DNA of 64,000 nucleotides, from the NCBI RefSeq assembly GCF_028369105.1, contig NZ_JAQNDO010000001.1, forward strand, positions 10,448,501-10,512,500. Direction: 5' to 3'. Origin of the DNA: Polyangium mundeleinium (lineage in GTDB: Bacteria > Myxococcota_A > Polyangia > Polyangiales > Polyangiaceae). The position numbers and the translations under genes are program-made. Below, piece after piece: positions 56,601 through 64,000 of the stretch (the first letter of the stretch is position 1; each line of letters starts with the position of its first letter). The notes under the pieces are model-generated. The model made no database searches. It was given only the letters and a program-made list of their open reading frames with translations, and had not been told where the DNA came from.

Positions 56601-58258
56601 CCGCGAGAGAAGGACGCGAGCGCAACCGCCATTTCCTCCTTGTTGCAGCCCACCACGGCGATCCTCTCCTCGTGGTGGCCCCGTCGTGCGCTCGCGCTGT
56701 ACATGACGTCGGCAATGTCAGCGCTTGTCCTCGCGAGGTGCTCGGCATGCGCTCCCGCGAGAATCGACAGAGCTTCCGGACTCTTGCCCGATATGGGAAG
56801 GACGAAGCAGGAGCGCGCCTGTGGGGCGGCCACGGCACCTTCCTTGCGCGGCGCCTCCTCGAGGATGACGTGCGCGTTCGTCCCGCTCATCCCGAACGAG
56901 CTCACCGCTGCGACGCGCAAGCCGTTCTCTGCCTTCCACGGGACGGCGGTGCGTGGCAGGACGAACGGCGTCCCCTGGATCGATATGCGAGGGTTCAGCG
57001 TCTCGAAATGGAGGTTTTTCGGGATGGTCCCCCGCCCGAGGCAGAGGATGGCCTTGACGAGCCCAGCCACGCCCGCGCCGGCCTCGAGATGTCCGATGTT
57101 GGTCTTCACCGCGCCGAGGACGAGCGTGGAGCCGTCCTCACGAGGTTGGCCGTACACCGCGCGCAAGGCCTCGAACTCGATGGGATCTCCGAGAGGCGTC
57201 CCCGTGCCATGGGTCTCGACGTACCCTATCCGCTCCGGGGCGATACGAGCATCTTCGAGCGCCTGCCTGATCAGGGCCTCTTGCGAGAGCACGTTCGGCG
57301 TGGTCAATCCGGTCGACCGGCCGTCCTGATTCACGGCCGAACCGCGAATCACGGCGAGAATCGGGTCGCGATCTCGCTCGGCATCCGATAGCCGCTTCAA
57401 TACGACGATGGCACCCCCTTCGCCTCGCACGAAGCCGTTCGCGCTCGCGTCGAAGCTGCGGCACTTCCCGTCCGGGGAGAGCGCGCCGAGCTTGGCGGAC
57501 GCACGCGAGGCGAACGGCGTGAGCATGAGGTTCACTCCGCCCGCGAGCGCGAGCGAGCACTCGCCGCTGCGCAAGCTCCGGACGGCGAGGTGCAGCCCGA
57601 CGAGCGACGAGGAGCACGCCGTATCGACAACGAAGCTCGGCCCGACGAGACCCAGCGCGAACGAGAGCCGGCCAGCGGGGAAGCAATGCCCATTGCCCGT
57701 CGCCACGTACATGTCCTGCGCGTCCGGAGGGAGCTGCATGCAGAGCGAGGCATAATCGGTATTCATCATGCCGAGAAACACCCCGGTCCTGCTCCCGCCG
57801 AGGTGTTCCGGCACCTGTGCCGCGTTCTCGAGCGCCTCCCACGCGAGCTCCAGGAGCAGACGCTGCTGCGGATCCAGGGCCTGCGCTTCGCGCGGGGAGA
57901 TGTTGAAAAACGATGCATCGAAGAGGCTGACGTCGTCCCCCAGGAACGCGCCCCACCGCATCGCCCGCGCGGCGGCATCCTCTGCACCATCCTCGCTCGA
58001 ATCGACGCGGAAGCGCCCTGCGGGGACTTCGCCGACGGCATCGACCCCCGCGTCGAGCAGGTCGAAAAACGCCTCGGGGGTGTTTGCTCCGCCGGGGAAG
58101 CGGCACGCCATACCAATGACGGCGATCGGCTCCGATCTCGAGCGCTCGAGCGCGTCGATCTTCGCCCGCGCTTTCCTCAAGCCGAGGAGCGCGCGCTGCA
58201 GGGGGGACAATTCTTCGCCATCGCCAGCCTTGTCGTCCATTCTGCGATCCGTGCTCAT
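47684..58258 (-). CDS. hybrid PKS-NRPS with terminal thioesterase (KS-AT-DH-ER-KR-ACP-C-A-PCP-TE)
   Basis: 3524 aa from ATG 58258, overlapping the upstream PKS stop as ATGA. N-terminal docking helix 1-40. KS 45-470 with Cys215, His350, His390 (DTACSSS, ETHGTGT, NIGHLEAG). AT 570-880 with Ser663 in GHSVGE and VAFHSPQM, a malonyl-CoA type. DH 930-1200 with ADHRVMGDIVFP and DACFQ. ER 1455-1783 with HSATGGTGLAAIQ. KR from about 1800 with GGLGGLG and VLDD (B-type). ACP Ser2121. Condensation domain from 2187 with HHIGLDLWS at 2316-2324. Adenylation domain with YTSGSTGRPKG near 2803, code residues D-A-F-Y-M-G-S-V-I and SDKIDR near 3145, probably an aliphatic amino acid. PCP Ser3204. TE Ser3334 (GWSFGG) and His3489 (GTHYTL). 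It adds a fully reduced C2 unit and one amino acid, then releases the product. Confidence 0.95.
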   Translation of the reverse strand: MSTDRRMDDKAGDGEELSPLQRALLGLRKARAKIDALERSRSEPIAVIGMACRFPGGANTPEAFFDLLDAGVDAVGEVPAGRFRVDSSEDGAEDAAARAMRWGAFLGDDVSLFDASFFNISPREAQALDPQQRLLLELAWEALENAAQVPEHLGGSRTGVFLGMMNTDYASLCMQLPPDAQDMYVATGNGHCFPAGRLSFALGLVGPSFVVDTACSSSLVGLHLAVRSLRSGECSLALAGGVNLMLTPFASRASAKLGALSPDGKCRSFDASANGFVRGEGGAIVVLKRLSDAERDRDPILAVIRGSAVNQDGRSTGLTTPNVLSQEALIRQALEDARIAPERIGYVETHGTGTPLGDPIEFEALRAVYGQPREDGSTLVLGAVKTNIGHLEAGAGVAGLVKAILCLGRGTIPKNLHFETLNPRISIQGTPFVLPRTAVPWKAENGLRVAAVSSFGMSGTNAHVILEEAPRKEGAVAAPQARSCFVLPISGKSPEALSILAGAHAEHLARTSADIADVMYSASARRGHHEERIAVVGCNKEEMAVALASFSRGDMPERAWRGKAPSVPPKVAFVFPGQGSQWAGMGRKLLQEEPVFRRAMEECNELFRQEMGLSVIEEISRPAEASRLGDTLVTQPALFAVEMALASLLESWGITPDIVIGHSVGELVAARVAGILDLNEATRLCARRAHVMQSATGHGKMVLCAMTVAEAEEAIAGLSDRVGIAAINHSKSVVLSGDVAAMGEVTTRLEARGIHCRPLRADVAFHSPQMEPLRAELLRELGQVAVRRGVIPMISTVKGEVTPGERMDAAYWGDNLRNTVQFAPAIAAALAAHARLFVEVGPHPTLSLDITQILESSKMGGASVPTLRRGEDDHERMLSALASLYTQGCRVSWAQVCSAGGSVVSLPNHPFKRARHWLPATLDGSAPTKRSGHPLVGEPIASAAHPEELVFETRVDVGSTPWLADHRVMGDIVFPAAGYVEMALAGGAARDQKDACTIERLAIEAPLVLTEGEGCTLQLVLTSEGPSERSFLIASRAREGAAWLVHARGKLRRVTERQQARPSGEAIARRLGLSGGVSPEEHYSRVAAAGIQYGPAFQGLKEIVTAEGEVLGRVKLPEGMLDARYRVHPALLDACFQVLGGLFSEAAGEQVYLPVGIERVELEGRPGREVWVSGRLRGAARADDEERVVDLSIESSDGRKIADIVGFRVRRMPGTERHDELEQCLMDVAWRPSEMDDEPSSPTGTWMVFADDGGTADAVLRVLSTTAERCIRIGKGLAYESRGADSYRINPESEDDYRRVIHDALGDRGQCHGVLHLFSLDEEQPIDMAADLTLALSRASVRATNVVKALAHRSAEHAPRLFLVTRGAQAVLEGEHVSLSQAPLWGVGRTIALEHPDLRCTCIDLDVARRDDDATNLSRALAQCGQEHQVAMRGALRHVARIVHGRFDASGDLPSGQARVLANGRPFQLESAKPGYLENIALHASRRRPPGHGEVEIEVEAAALNFIDILKAMGTYPGLGPGRVALGGECSGRVVSLGEGVSGLEIGQEVIALAPAACASHVTTYARYVAPKPSAMSFAEAAAVPLVFMTAWYAIHDLGRARKGESILIHSATGGTGLAAIQVSRLLGLRIFATAGSESKRSHLRSMGIEHVMDSRSLSFAEEILRVTEGRGVDLVLNSLTGDALVKSLEVLASYGRFLEIGKRDIYENRKIGLLPFRKAISYSAVDLAGMSAERPDLFASLLEDVMGHFVEGRFEPLPVTSFDASDAESAFRLMAQAKHTGKIVLSMKDAQARVLLPGSLRPISVGADGTYLITGGLGGLGLSLARWLVEKGARHLVLVGRKGPSGDAVEAIHAMEQAGARVEYARADVSRREDVDRVFATIDARFPSLRGVVHAAAVLDDHSLLELGEAKFRGVFDPKACGAYHLHTATLERDLDFFVMYSSAASLFGSAGQANYAAANAFLDALAHERSRMGLPAMSIQWGAFSEVGMAAATERRKDHLAALGAMTLSPAEGLSLMEKLFAHPRSVVGVVRMDVERISQANHPALASGYFAAFQGGARSETGAPGAGGGLRERVRAVRGDERRRLVKEYVVQQLSRVLRLDPSRFDEHAPLKELGVDSLMSLELRNRVNAGLGLDLGATILLTHPDIAAVCETILGKLGADAAGDASTALAEVPSRTEPAGEARSPLSHNQRALWFLHRAAPGSTVYNVGAALRVRGPLDVSALKNALHQVLMRHPVLRSTYAMHDGDVVRHVDPRGAVRFEEIDAASWTEEELSARLRAATQSPIDLEFGPTFTVTIFRRCADESVLFVDSHHIGLDLWSFAIVHEELWSLYTASVTGKKAALPLVTHDYDDFVRWQSKMIESAEGERHFAYWRDELRGDIEPLRLPADRPRPPVLSYRGSSHAFTFPKEVEDRLRALARAEGTTLFAVLLAAFQVFLHRWSGQNDILVGSPAAGRSLAQWSSVVGYFVNPIVLRASFSDDPSFRAALGQIHRTVLFALEHQDYPFSHLVERLAVPRDPAYSPVFQAMFGLEQSHRGGDEAALVLGEGGARVTLGPLEGESIALEDRGAPVDLALLVADTGHGLSASLRYNTDIFERGTIARFAMGISTLFAAIVEEPGRRVSEYPLLSPDEQRKLLVDWNDTDACFARGACLHQVFEEHAKAHPEVLAIVSGEEQLSYHEVNRRANRLAHRLRRMGVGRDSTVGLCLPRSSALLVSIIAVLKAGGAYLPLDPSLPRERLTFMIEDASVRALVTASTHVQALSGSSVPAVLLDTDAGSLDTESDADPENLTEPDRAAYVIYTSGSTGRPKGVLCHHVGITNLIAHFQRKATLAPGDAHSFWSSLSFDASVFEIFSAFLSAGTIHIPPEEVRLVPEAFMDWLRARDVRGAYIPPFMIDETLAALESGRGPTSLRRLMVGVEPIPERTLARIVEKTPGLCIVNSYGPTEAAVIACTYDIEPSIAPDRPAPIGRPIQNMRAYVLDRRMQPVPIGVPGELHVAGVGVAHGYVNRPDLSAERFLADPFSPHGTERMYRSGDMARWRADGNLEFLGRADHQVKVRGHRIELGEIESALARHPSVHEVAVVVRAEQAGEKRIVAYTVSREGAPPIPASDLRTYLARTLPDYMVPSLFVSLDAMPRTASDKIDRGALREVDPRGAEPHGTHVGPRDAVELDLVQVWEEVLSVPRVGVHDDFFTLGGHSLLAVSLMTAVERRFGLKLPIAALLQAPTPAALARRIRDGSAPGPWSPAVAIQPSGRGRPFFCVHPIVGTVMVYVPLARLLGTDRPFHGLQAPGLLDDLTPSRSVEALAERYVQAIRAIQPEGPYLLGGWSFGGLVAIEMAAQLVEQGQEVSFLAVLDTASPDNLQEEAPMDSLDTLLRMAEGLGAPISSAELDKIDPEQRVAFVFERIRALELFPSELGVERLVAHIDAHLFAGLRYRPRPPCRMDLFRATESAGGGSQPTPHFGDAWRAYSSRPVECHDVPGTHYTLVREPHVTVLAERLRGCLNAVDPPQVGEGDARS

Positions 58259-61200
58259 AGATCGACATCCTCGAGCGCAGCGAGCTCCGCCTCGATCGCC
58301 GCTTCCGTCTCCTGCTCGCTCAACCGTCCTATGCTCGCTCGCTCCACGTGCGCCGGTTCGTCGATCGGCGCCGAAGCTCCTGCGCCCGCCGGCGCCACCT
58401 CGGTCTGGCTGAACGCTGCGCCGAGCAGGTGGTCCGCGAGCGCGAGCACGGTCGGGTACGTGAAGAAGATCGTCGCGGAGAGCCGCACCTCGAGGCCAGC
58501 CTCGATGCGGTTCCGGAGTTCGAGGCTCGTGAGGGAATCGACGCCCATTGATTGCATCGGCGCCGTAGGGTCGAGGGTGGACGCGTCGACGCGAAGCACG
58601 CTCGACAGCTCGCTCCGTAGATACTCGACGAGGAGCGGAGCCCTCTCGGTGGCGGCTGCCTCTTGCAGGCGCCTGCGCAGCGCCCCCGCGGCCATCCGCG
58701 GCCCCGGTTCCCTGCCCCGCTCGTCGCGCAGTGCGTCGAAGAAAGGCATCCCCGCGGCGCGCGGGTAAAACTCGAGCCATTGACGGATATCGAATTTCAC
58801 CACGCCGATGACACCCGACGGGCACTCGAAGAGCCTCTCGAGCGCCGTAAAACCCTCTGCGAGCGTGAGGCTCTGTGAGCCGCGCGCCGACAGGCGAGCC
58901 CCTCGAATGCCTTCTGCCGCGGCCAGCCCGACTTCCGCGAAAGCGCCCCACTGGATGTCGAGCGCCGTGAGGCCATTTCGCATCCTGTGGTGGGCAAGCG
59001 CGTCGAGGAACGCATTGGCCGCGGTATAGTTCCCTTGCCCCGGCGAGCCGAAGAGCGACGCCGCAGACGAGTACAGAATGAAGAAATCCAGCGGCGTGTG
59101 CCTCGTCGCGTGGTGCAAGTGGAATGCACCGAGCGCCTTGGGGCCGAAGACGCGGCGGAAGTTCTCGCTCGAGAGCTCGAGGATCGTGTGATCGTCGAGC
59201 ACTGCCGCGGCATGGACGATCCCCTTCAGCGGCCGCCCCTCGCGCGCGGTCGTCTCGAGCAATCGCTCGACCTCTTCCCGCCGCGATACATCGGCGGCGA
59301 CGGTGCGGATGTTCGCTCCCGTTTTGTTCATCGCTTCGATGGCCGCCGCAGCACGCTCGTCGGGGCCGCGCCGCCCCACGAGGACGATGTGCCGCGCGCC
59401 CTTGTCCACCATCCACTGCGCAAGCGAGAGACCGAGCCCGCCGAGGCCGCCCGTGATCACATAATCTCCCTCGCTCGTGAGGACGATGGGTGAAGCCCCC
59501 GCGGTATCTCGCCGGGCTCGCGCGACCCGAGCCACGTATCGACCCTCGCGTCGCAGGGCGACCTGATTCTCGTGATCGTGCGTCGCCGCCTCGCGAAGGA
59601 GGATGGCGGCCTCGTCCTCGCTTCCTTCGACCGGGAGATCGATCATCTTGCACCTCAGCTCGCCGTGCTCGAGCGCGAGGGTCCGCCCGAGACCCCATAT
59701 CGGCGCCTGGGACACGGAGATGGGTGCCGGGTCGTCGCCCACGCCTTGCGCGCCGCGTGTGACGAGGCAGAGACGCGGCATGTCACGATACCCCATTGCC
59801 AGCAACGCTCGAGCAAGATGGACGACGCTCGTGGGCCCATGGTCGAGGTCGGTGACGAGGCTCTCCGGCGTGGCGAGCTCGAACGGCGCCGCGTCGAGGC
59901 CGAAGAGGTGCAGGACTCCGCGACAATCCTTTCCGTTGCCGAGGACGTCCACGATAATCTTCTCGTGATCGTTTCGACTCGAAACATCGATGCTGTAAAC
60001 GTCCTCGTCGATCTTGTCGAAGCGATCCCCCGACACGACCCGCACGCAGCGCTGTCCTTTCGCAGCAAGCGCCTCGGCGAGCCGTGCAGCCATTCCCCCG
60101 CCGTCCCCGAGGACGAGCCACGTGCCACTCGAAGAGAAGGCCGGGTCCGCGGGTGGTTCCGCTCGAAGCCATGCGATGTCGAGCATCCATTCGTCACTCT
60201 CGTGTCGCACGCGGTGGCGCACATCGAGCGGGCGAAGCCGGAGCTCGCGGATGTCCAGCAAGACGCGGCCCTCGTCGTCGAAGATTCGCAGATCGACGGC
60301 GCGCTCGCGCGTCTCCGGATCTTGCTCCCCGGACGGCTGCGCCAGCACCCACACCTCCCGCGTCGGCCGCGCGTGAAGCCGGATCGACGACGCCCCCACG
60401 GGCACATGAAGCGATCGCGACGCGGTAGGAGTGGTGGACCGAGAATCGAAGAGCCCCGCGGATACCTGGAGGCAGGCGTCGAGCAGGGCCGGGTGGACCC
60501 GATACGCGCCGGTCGACAGGTCAGCCGGCAGCCGCACGTGGCCGAGCGCGAGGCCGTCACCCCTCGCGATATCGACGACTCCCTGGAAGGCCGGCCCATA
60601 GGGAAGGCCAAGACCGGCCAGCCACTCGTAATGCTCTTCCGACGAGCAAGCCCGGTCGAGCCGTGCCCGAAGGGAAGCTGGCCGCTCCTCGAGGCGCGGA
60701 GCTTCGTCCGGCGCCGCGGTCACGACCAATCGACCCGTCGCGTGGGTTCGCCAGTCGGTGTCGGCGTCCACGCGGCTCGCGACGAGGAACGAGGCCCCGC
60801 TGCTCTCCTGATCGAGCGTGACCTGCAGGGACGTCTCCGTATCCGGCGGCAGCGCGAGCATCTGATCGATCGATAGCCCCTCGATGGAGATGGGCGATTC
60901 CCCATACGACGCATGCGCCGCCGCGAAGATCATTTCCACGTATCCAGCCGCCGGGAAGACGACATCGTCGCCGACCCGGTGATCCTCGAGATAACCGGGA
61001 GCCGTATCGAGTCGCATCGCGCTCTCGAAGATGCGCAGTCGGGGCAATCCCGCGATGCTCTTGGCTTTGCCCAGGAGCTCGTGCTCGCGCCCCGGCTTCT
61101 GCCGACCTCGCCGCGGTGTCGCGTCCGGCGCCTTCATCCAGTATCGCGCGTGTTGCCACGGATACGTGGGAAGCGCCGCGACGCGTCCCTCTCTCGGATG

Positions 61201-64000
61201 GAATTGCCTCCATGCGATCGACACCCCTTGCGCATGGAGCGCGCCGAGCGACGCGAGCAGGCTCTTCCGTTCGTCTTGACCACGGCGCAGCGACGCAAGG
61301 GTTTGCCCGCTCGTCTTGGAGGCACGCAGATTCTCCTCGACGGAGGCGAGCAAGATCGGATGCGGGCTCATTTCGAGGAACGTCGTGTGTGCTTCCGCGA
61401 TCCAATGCGAGATCACCTGCGAGAAGAGCACCGGCTTGCGCAGGTTGTCCGCCCAGTACGCAGCCACGAGCTCCCCGCCCTGCAAAGGCGCGCGGCTGAC
61501 CGTCGACAACATCGGTACACGACCCGCCCTCGGACGGACCCCCGCGAGCTGGGCCAGGAGCTCGTCCCGCAGTTGATCCATCTGCGGGCTGTGGGACGCA
61601 ACGTCGACCTTGACCTTGCGGTGGAATACACCTCGCCGATCGAGCTGCGCGAGGAGCTCTGCGAGAGCCCCCTGCTCGCCGGAGATCACCGTCGAGCGCG
61701 GCCCGTTGCTCGCTGCGACGCTCAATGCGTCTTCGAAGCCTTCGAGCGCGTTCTCCACGTCTTCGAGCGCGAGCTCCACGAGCGCCATCGCGCCGGTTCC
61801 GCTCAGCTTCCGCATGAGTCGGCTCCGACGGCAAATCACCGCGGCCGCGTCTTCGAGAGACAGCATCCCCGCGACGAACGCCGCCGCGACCTCGCCCATG
61901 CTATGACCCACGACCGCGGAGGGCTCGATGCCCCACGATCTCCACAGAGACGCGAGCGCGACCTCGACGGCGACGAGCACCGGCTGCAGCACGTCGATTT
62001 CACCCAGTCGCGAGGTCGCCTCGTCCCGCAGGAGCTCGTCGATGACGGAAAATCCCGCTTCATGCCGGATCGCCGCGTCCCAGGTCGACAGGGCCTCGCG
62101 AAATGCGGGCTCCTTTTCGAGGAGCTCTCGCCCCATCCCCAGCCATTGCGATCCCTGGCCCGGAAAAACGAAGACCACCTTGGGCGGCGTGCCGCTCGCA
62201 CGGCCCTGGCAGAGCCCCGCCGGGCTATCTCCGCGAATGAAGGCGCCGAGGATCGCTGCGATCTCCTGCTTCGTCTCGCCCACCACGGCGAGCCGATGCT
62301 CGTGCTGGGAGCGCCGCGTGCTCGCGGTGTAAGCGATCTCCTCCAGGTCCTCCTCGGCTCTCGCGAGGTAATCGCCGTACATGTGCGCGGTCGTCGTGAG
62401 CGCCGCGCTGCTCTTCGCCGACAGCGGCAGGAGATAGGCCCGCGGTGCGCCGCTCGACGGCGGCGGCGCCTCGCGGGGCGGCGCCTCCTCGAGGACGACG
62501 TGGGCGTTCGTGCCGCTGAAGCCGAACGAGCTCACGCCGGCAATCCGCTTCTTCCGGCCGGGCTTCCAGGGGATTGCCTCCGATGCTACCTTCAATGGCA
62601 GATCCGACCAGGCGATGTGCGGGCTCGGCGCCGAGAAGTGCAGGCTCCTCGGGATCTCGCCGTGGCGCATGGCGAGCAGCGTCTTGATGACGCCGCCCAC
62701 GCCGGCCGCCGACTGCGTGTGCCCGATGTTGGACTTGAGCGAGCCGATGATCACCGGGTCATCGTGCGTCCTGACATCACGGAGCACCGCGCCGAGTGCG
62801 CTCGCCTCGATGGGATCGCCGAGGGTCGTGCCGGTCCCGTGCGTCTCGACGTAATCTACGGCGCCGGGGTCGATGCCTGCGTCGGCGAAGGCGCGCCGGA
62901 TGACTTGCTCCTGCGAGGGGCCATTCGGCGCCGTCAGCCCTTGGCTCTTTCCGTCCTGGTTCACCGCCGACCCGCGAATGACCGCGAGGATCGGGTCGCC
63001 GTCGCGCTCCGCGTCGGACAATCGCTTGAGCACGAGCATTCCGCAGCCCTCGCTCCACGCGACGCCGTCGGCGGAGGAGGAGAAGCTCTTGCAGCGCCCG
63101 TCCCGCGCGAGGCCTCCGAGACGGCTGAACTCGATAAACGTCGAAGGCGTTAACATCACGGCGACGCCGCCCGCGAGCGCCATGCTGGATTCCCCGGAAC
63201 GGAGGCTGCGGCACGCGAGGTGAATGGCCACGAGCGAGGAGGAGCATGCCGTATCGAGCGTCAGGCTCGGTCCGCGGAGGCCGAGCAAATACGAGAGACG
63301 TCCGGATGCGATGCTGCCGGCGTTTCCGGTCCCCATGTAGCCGTCGAGCTCCTCGGGCGCGCCGCCGGTCATGGTTGCATAGTCGTGGTACATGAGCCCC
63401 ACGAATACGCCTGCGTCCCGCCCCATCAACGTCTCCGGGGCGATTCCTGCATTCTCTAGTGCCTCGAAGCTCGTCTCAAGTAGCAATCGCTGCTGGGGAT
63501 CCATCCGCTCCGCTTCTCGCGGCGAGATGCCGAAGAATTGCGGGTCGAACTGATCGATTTCCCGCAAGAAACCACCCATGCGTGTCACGATCTTCCCGGG
63601 CACGGACGGATCGGGATCAAAATACTCGTCGATGTCCCAGCGCTCCTTCGGCACCTCGCCGATTGCATCGACGCCATCGGACAGCAATCGCCAGAACGTT
63701 TCGCCGTCGTGGACGCCGCCAGGGTACCTGCACCCGAACCCGATGATGGCGATGGGTTCTTCCGGCCGGGCGGCGGCCTTCGGCGGCGGCGCGGCCGCGG
63801 CCCGAACAGCCGGGCCGCGCGTCATTTCGAGCAAATGACGCGCGAGCGCCCCCACGGTCGGGTAATCGAAGACGAGCGTCGCAGGCAATGGCTTGCCGAT
63901 CCGCTTCGACAGCGCGTTTCGCAGCTCCACGGCCATGAGCGAGTTGAGCCCGAACTCCTGGAGGGGTCGATCGACGGCAATGGATGCCTGTCCCAGCGAC
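58255..64000 (-). CDS. modular type I PKS, 5' end outside window (ACP-KS-AT-DH-KR-ACP)
   Basis: The visible 1914 residues start inside an ACP (EFGLNSLMAVELRN, phosphopantetheine Ser codon 63940-63942), so the gene extends beyond the window. KS with active Cys codon at 63244-63246 (DTACSSS). AT with Ser codon 61900-61902 in GHSMGE and VDVASHSPQM, the methylmalonyl-type signature. DH with catalytic His codon 60979-60981 in EDHRVGDDVVFP (the usual Gly five residues on is Asp) and DACLQ. KR core GGLGGLG near 59440 with VLDD (B-type) and Ser/Tyr motif YSSAASLFGS. No ER. C-terminal ACP with Ser codon 58534-58536 (GVDSLTS), then a short acidic docking tail (LSEQETEAAIEAELAAL). One complete module giving an alpha-methyl alkene if DH is active; passes its chain to the hybrid protein downstream. 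Confidence 0.93.
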   Translation of the reverse strand, partial: SLGQASIAVDRPLQEFGLNSLMAVELRNALSKRIGKPLPATLVFDYPTVGALARHLLEMTRGPAVRAAAAPPPKAAARPEEPIAIIGFGCRYPGGVHDGETFWRLLSDGVDAIGEVPKERWDIDEYFDPDPSVPGKIVTRMGGFLREIDQFDPQFFGISPREAERMDPQQRLLLETSFEALENAGIAPETLMGRDAGVFVGLMYHDYATMTGGAPEELDGYMGTGNAGSIASGRLSYLLGLRGPSLTLDTACSSSLVAIHLACRSLRSGESSMALAGGVAVMLTPSTFIEFSRLGGLARDGRCKSFSSSADGVAWSEGCGMLVLKRLSDAERDGDPILAVIRGSAVNQDGKSQGLTAPNGPSQEQVIRRAFADAGIDPGAVDYVETHGTGTTLGDPIEASALGAVLRDVRTHDDPVIIGSLKSNIGHTQSAAGVGGVIKTLLAMRHGEIPRSLHFSAPSPHIAWSDLPLKVASEAIPWKPGRKKRIAGVSSFGFSGTNAHVVLEEAPPREAPPPSSGAPRAYLLPLSAKSSAALTTTAHMYGDYLARAEEDLEEIAYTASTRRSQHEHRLAVVGETKQEIAAILGAFIRGDSPAGLCQGRASGTPPKVVFVFPGQGSQWLGMGRELLEKEPAFREALSTWDAAIRHEAGFSVIDELLRDEATSRLGEIDVLQPVLVAVEVALASLWRSWGIEPSAVVGHSMGEVAAAFVAGMLSLEDAAAVICRRSRLMRKLSGTGAMALVELALEDVENALEGFEDALSVAASNGPRSTVISGEQGALAELLAQLDRRGVFHRKVKVDVASHSPQMDQLRDELLAQLAGVRPRAGRVPMLSTVSRAPLQGGELVAAYWADNLRKPVLFSQVISHWIAEAHTTFLEMSPHPILLASVEENLRASKTSGQTLASLRRGQDERKSLLASLGALHAQGVSIAWRQFHPREGRVAALPTYPWQHARYWMKAPDATPRRGRQKPGREHELLGKAKSIAGLPRLRIFESAMRLDTAPGYLEDHRVGDDVVFPAAGYVEMIFAAAHASYGESPISIEGLSIDQMLALPPDTETSLQVTLDQESSGASFLVASRVDADTDWRTHATGRLVVTAAPDEAPRLEERPASLRARLDRACSSEEHYEWLAGLGLPYGPAFQGVVDIARGDGLALGHVRLPADLSTGAYRVHPALLDACLQVSAGLFDSRSTTPTASRSLHVPVGASSIRLHARPTREVWVLAQPSGEQDPETRERAVDLRIFDDEGRVLLDIRELRLRPLDVRHRVRHESDEWMLDIAWLRAEPPADPAFSSSGTWLVLGDGGGMAARLAEALAAKGQRCVRVVSGDRFDKIDEDVYSIDVSSRNDHEKIIVDVLGNGKDCRGVLHLFGLDAAPFELATPESLVTDLDHGPTSVVHLARALLAMGYRDMPRLCLVTRGAQGVGDDPAPISVSQAPIWGLGRTLALEHGELRCKMIDLPVEGSEDEAAILLREAATHDHENQVALRREGRYVARVARARRDTAGASPIVLTSEGDYVITGGLGGLGLSLAQWMVDKGARHIVLVGRRGPDERAAAAIEAMNKTGANIRTVAADVSRREEVERLLETTAREGRPLKGIVHAAAVLDDHTILELSSENFRRVFGPKALGAFHLHHATRHTPLDFFILYSSAASLFGSPGQGNYTAANAFLDALAHHRMRNGLTALDIQWGAFAEVGLAAAEGIRGARLSARGSQSLTLAEGFTALERLFECPSGVIGVVKFDIRQWLEFYPRAAGMPFFDALRDERGREPGPRMAAGALRRRLQEAAATERAPLLVEYLRSELSSVLRVDASTLDPTAPMQSMGVDSLTSLELRNRIEAGLEVRLSATIFFTYPTVLALADHLLGAAFSQTEVAPAGAGASAPIDEPAHVERASIGRLSEQETEAAIEAELAALEDVDL

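Noticed and set aside
58259-59698. N-terminal extension of the PKS-NRPS frame by 480 codons
   Set aside because: It overlaps the upstream PKS's KR and ACP coding sequence, is Arg-rich, and the ATGA overlap at 58258 with a proper docking helix marks the real start.
1-64000. CRISPR array, insertion sequences or rRNA
   Set aside because: No regularly spaced identical repeats, no transposase with terminal repeats and no rRNA-like segments were seen.

Overview
The window is very GC-rich, with long open frames on all strands caused by G/C-rich third codon positions. It carries Cys-rich extracytoplasmic repeats, a large extracellular contractile injection system (eCIS) locus and multimodular PKS/NRPS genes. 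That combination suggests a myxobacterium, most likely of the Polyangiales; this is inference from gene content only.

Layout. (1) 1-884: a broken leading region, with a possible SprT-like fragment read in shifting frames, running into a Ser/Gly-linker plus Cys-rich repeat protein. (2) 936-43562: an eCIS locus of about 42.6 kb, almost entirely on the minus strand. In transcription order it encodes: a DUF4255-type cap protein, a small beta-rich protein, a sheath of 787 aa with a large insertion, an inner-tube protein, a second sheath-like protein, a second tube protein, a CIS-tube adaptor with a repetitive tail, a 64-aa protein, spike hub (gp27-like) and spike tip (gp5-like) as separate genes, a 539-aa protein with C-terminal membrane helices, gp25-like, baseplate-J-like (gp6) and tail-protein-I-like subunits, three genes sharing one N-terminal module, a large beta-propeller-like protein split by a frameshift, a tape-measure-like protein, a 3577-aa giant and a 336-aa unknown. 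A pentapeptide-repeat gene on the plus strand follows, then a 325-aa unknown and the AAA+ ATPase. Many neighbours overlap by 4 nt (GTGA/ATGA), so much of the locus is probably one translationally coupled operon. A good sigma70-like promoter lies at 43829-43857, followed by a leader with nested inverted repeats.

(3) 43.6-46.8 kb: a scar region. It holds a truncated conserved ORF, a 43-bp inverted repeat pair, a sequence like the 3' end of ssrA (tmRNA) or a tRNA, and directly beside it a decayed, C-terminally truncated tyrosine recombinase. This reads as an old integration junction next to the eCIS locus. (4) 46782-47660: an alpha/beta hydrolase convergent with the biosynthetic genes. (5) 47684-64000: the 3' end of a modular assembly line on the minus strand. 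A PKS protein (ACP end-KS-AT-DH-KR-ACP-docking, 5' end outside the window) hands over to a PKS-NRPS-TE hybrid (KS-AT-DH-ER-KR-ACP-C-A-PCP-TE) that ends the pathway.

Function. The eCIS genes should build a phage-tail-like contractile particle (cap, two sheath types, two tube types, spike, baseplate) with an ATPase for assembly. The giant protein, with a nucleotidyltransferase-like triad and a hydrophobic helix region, is the best cargo/effector candidate. The PKS/NRPS part should add one reduced polyketide unit and then one amino acid before thioesterase release.
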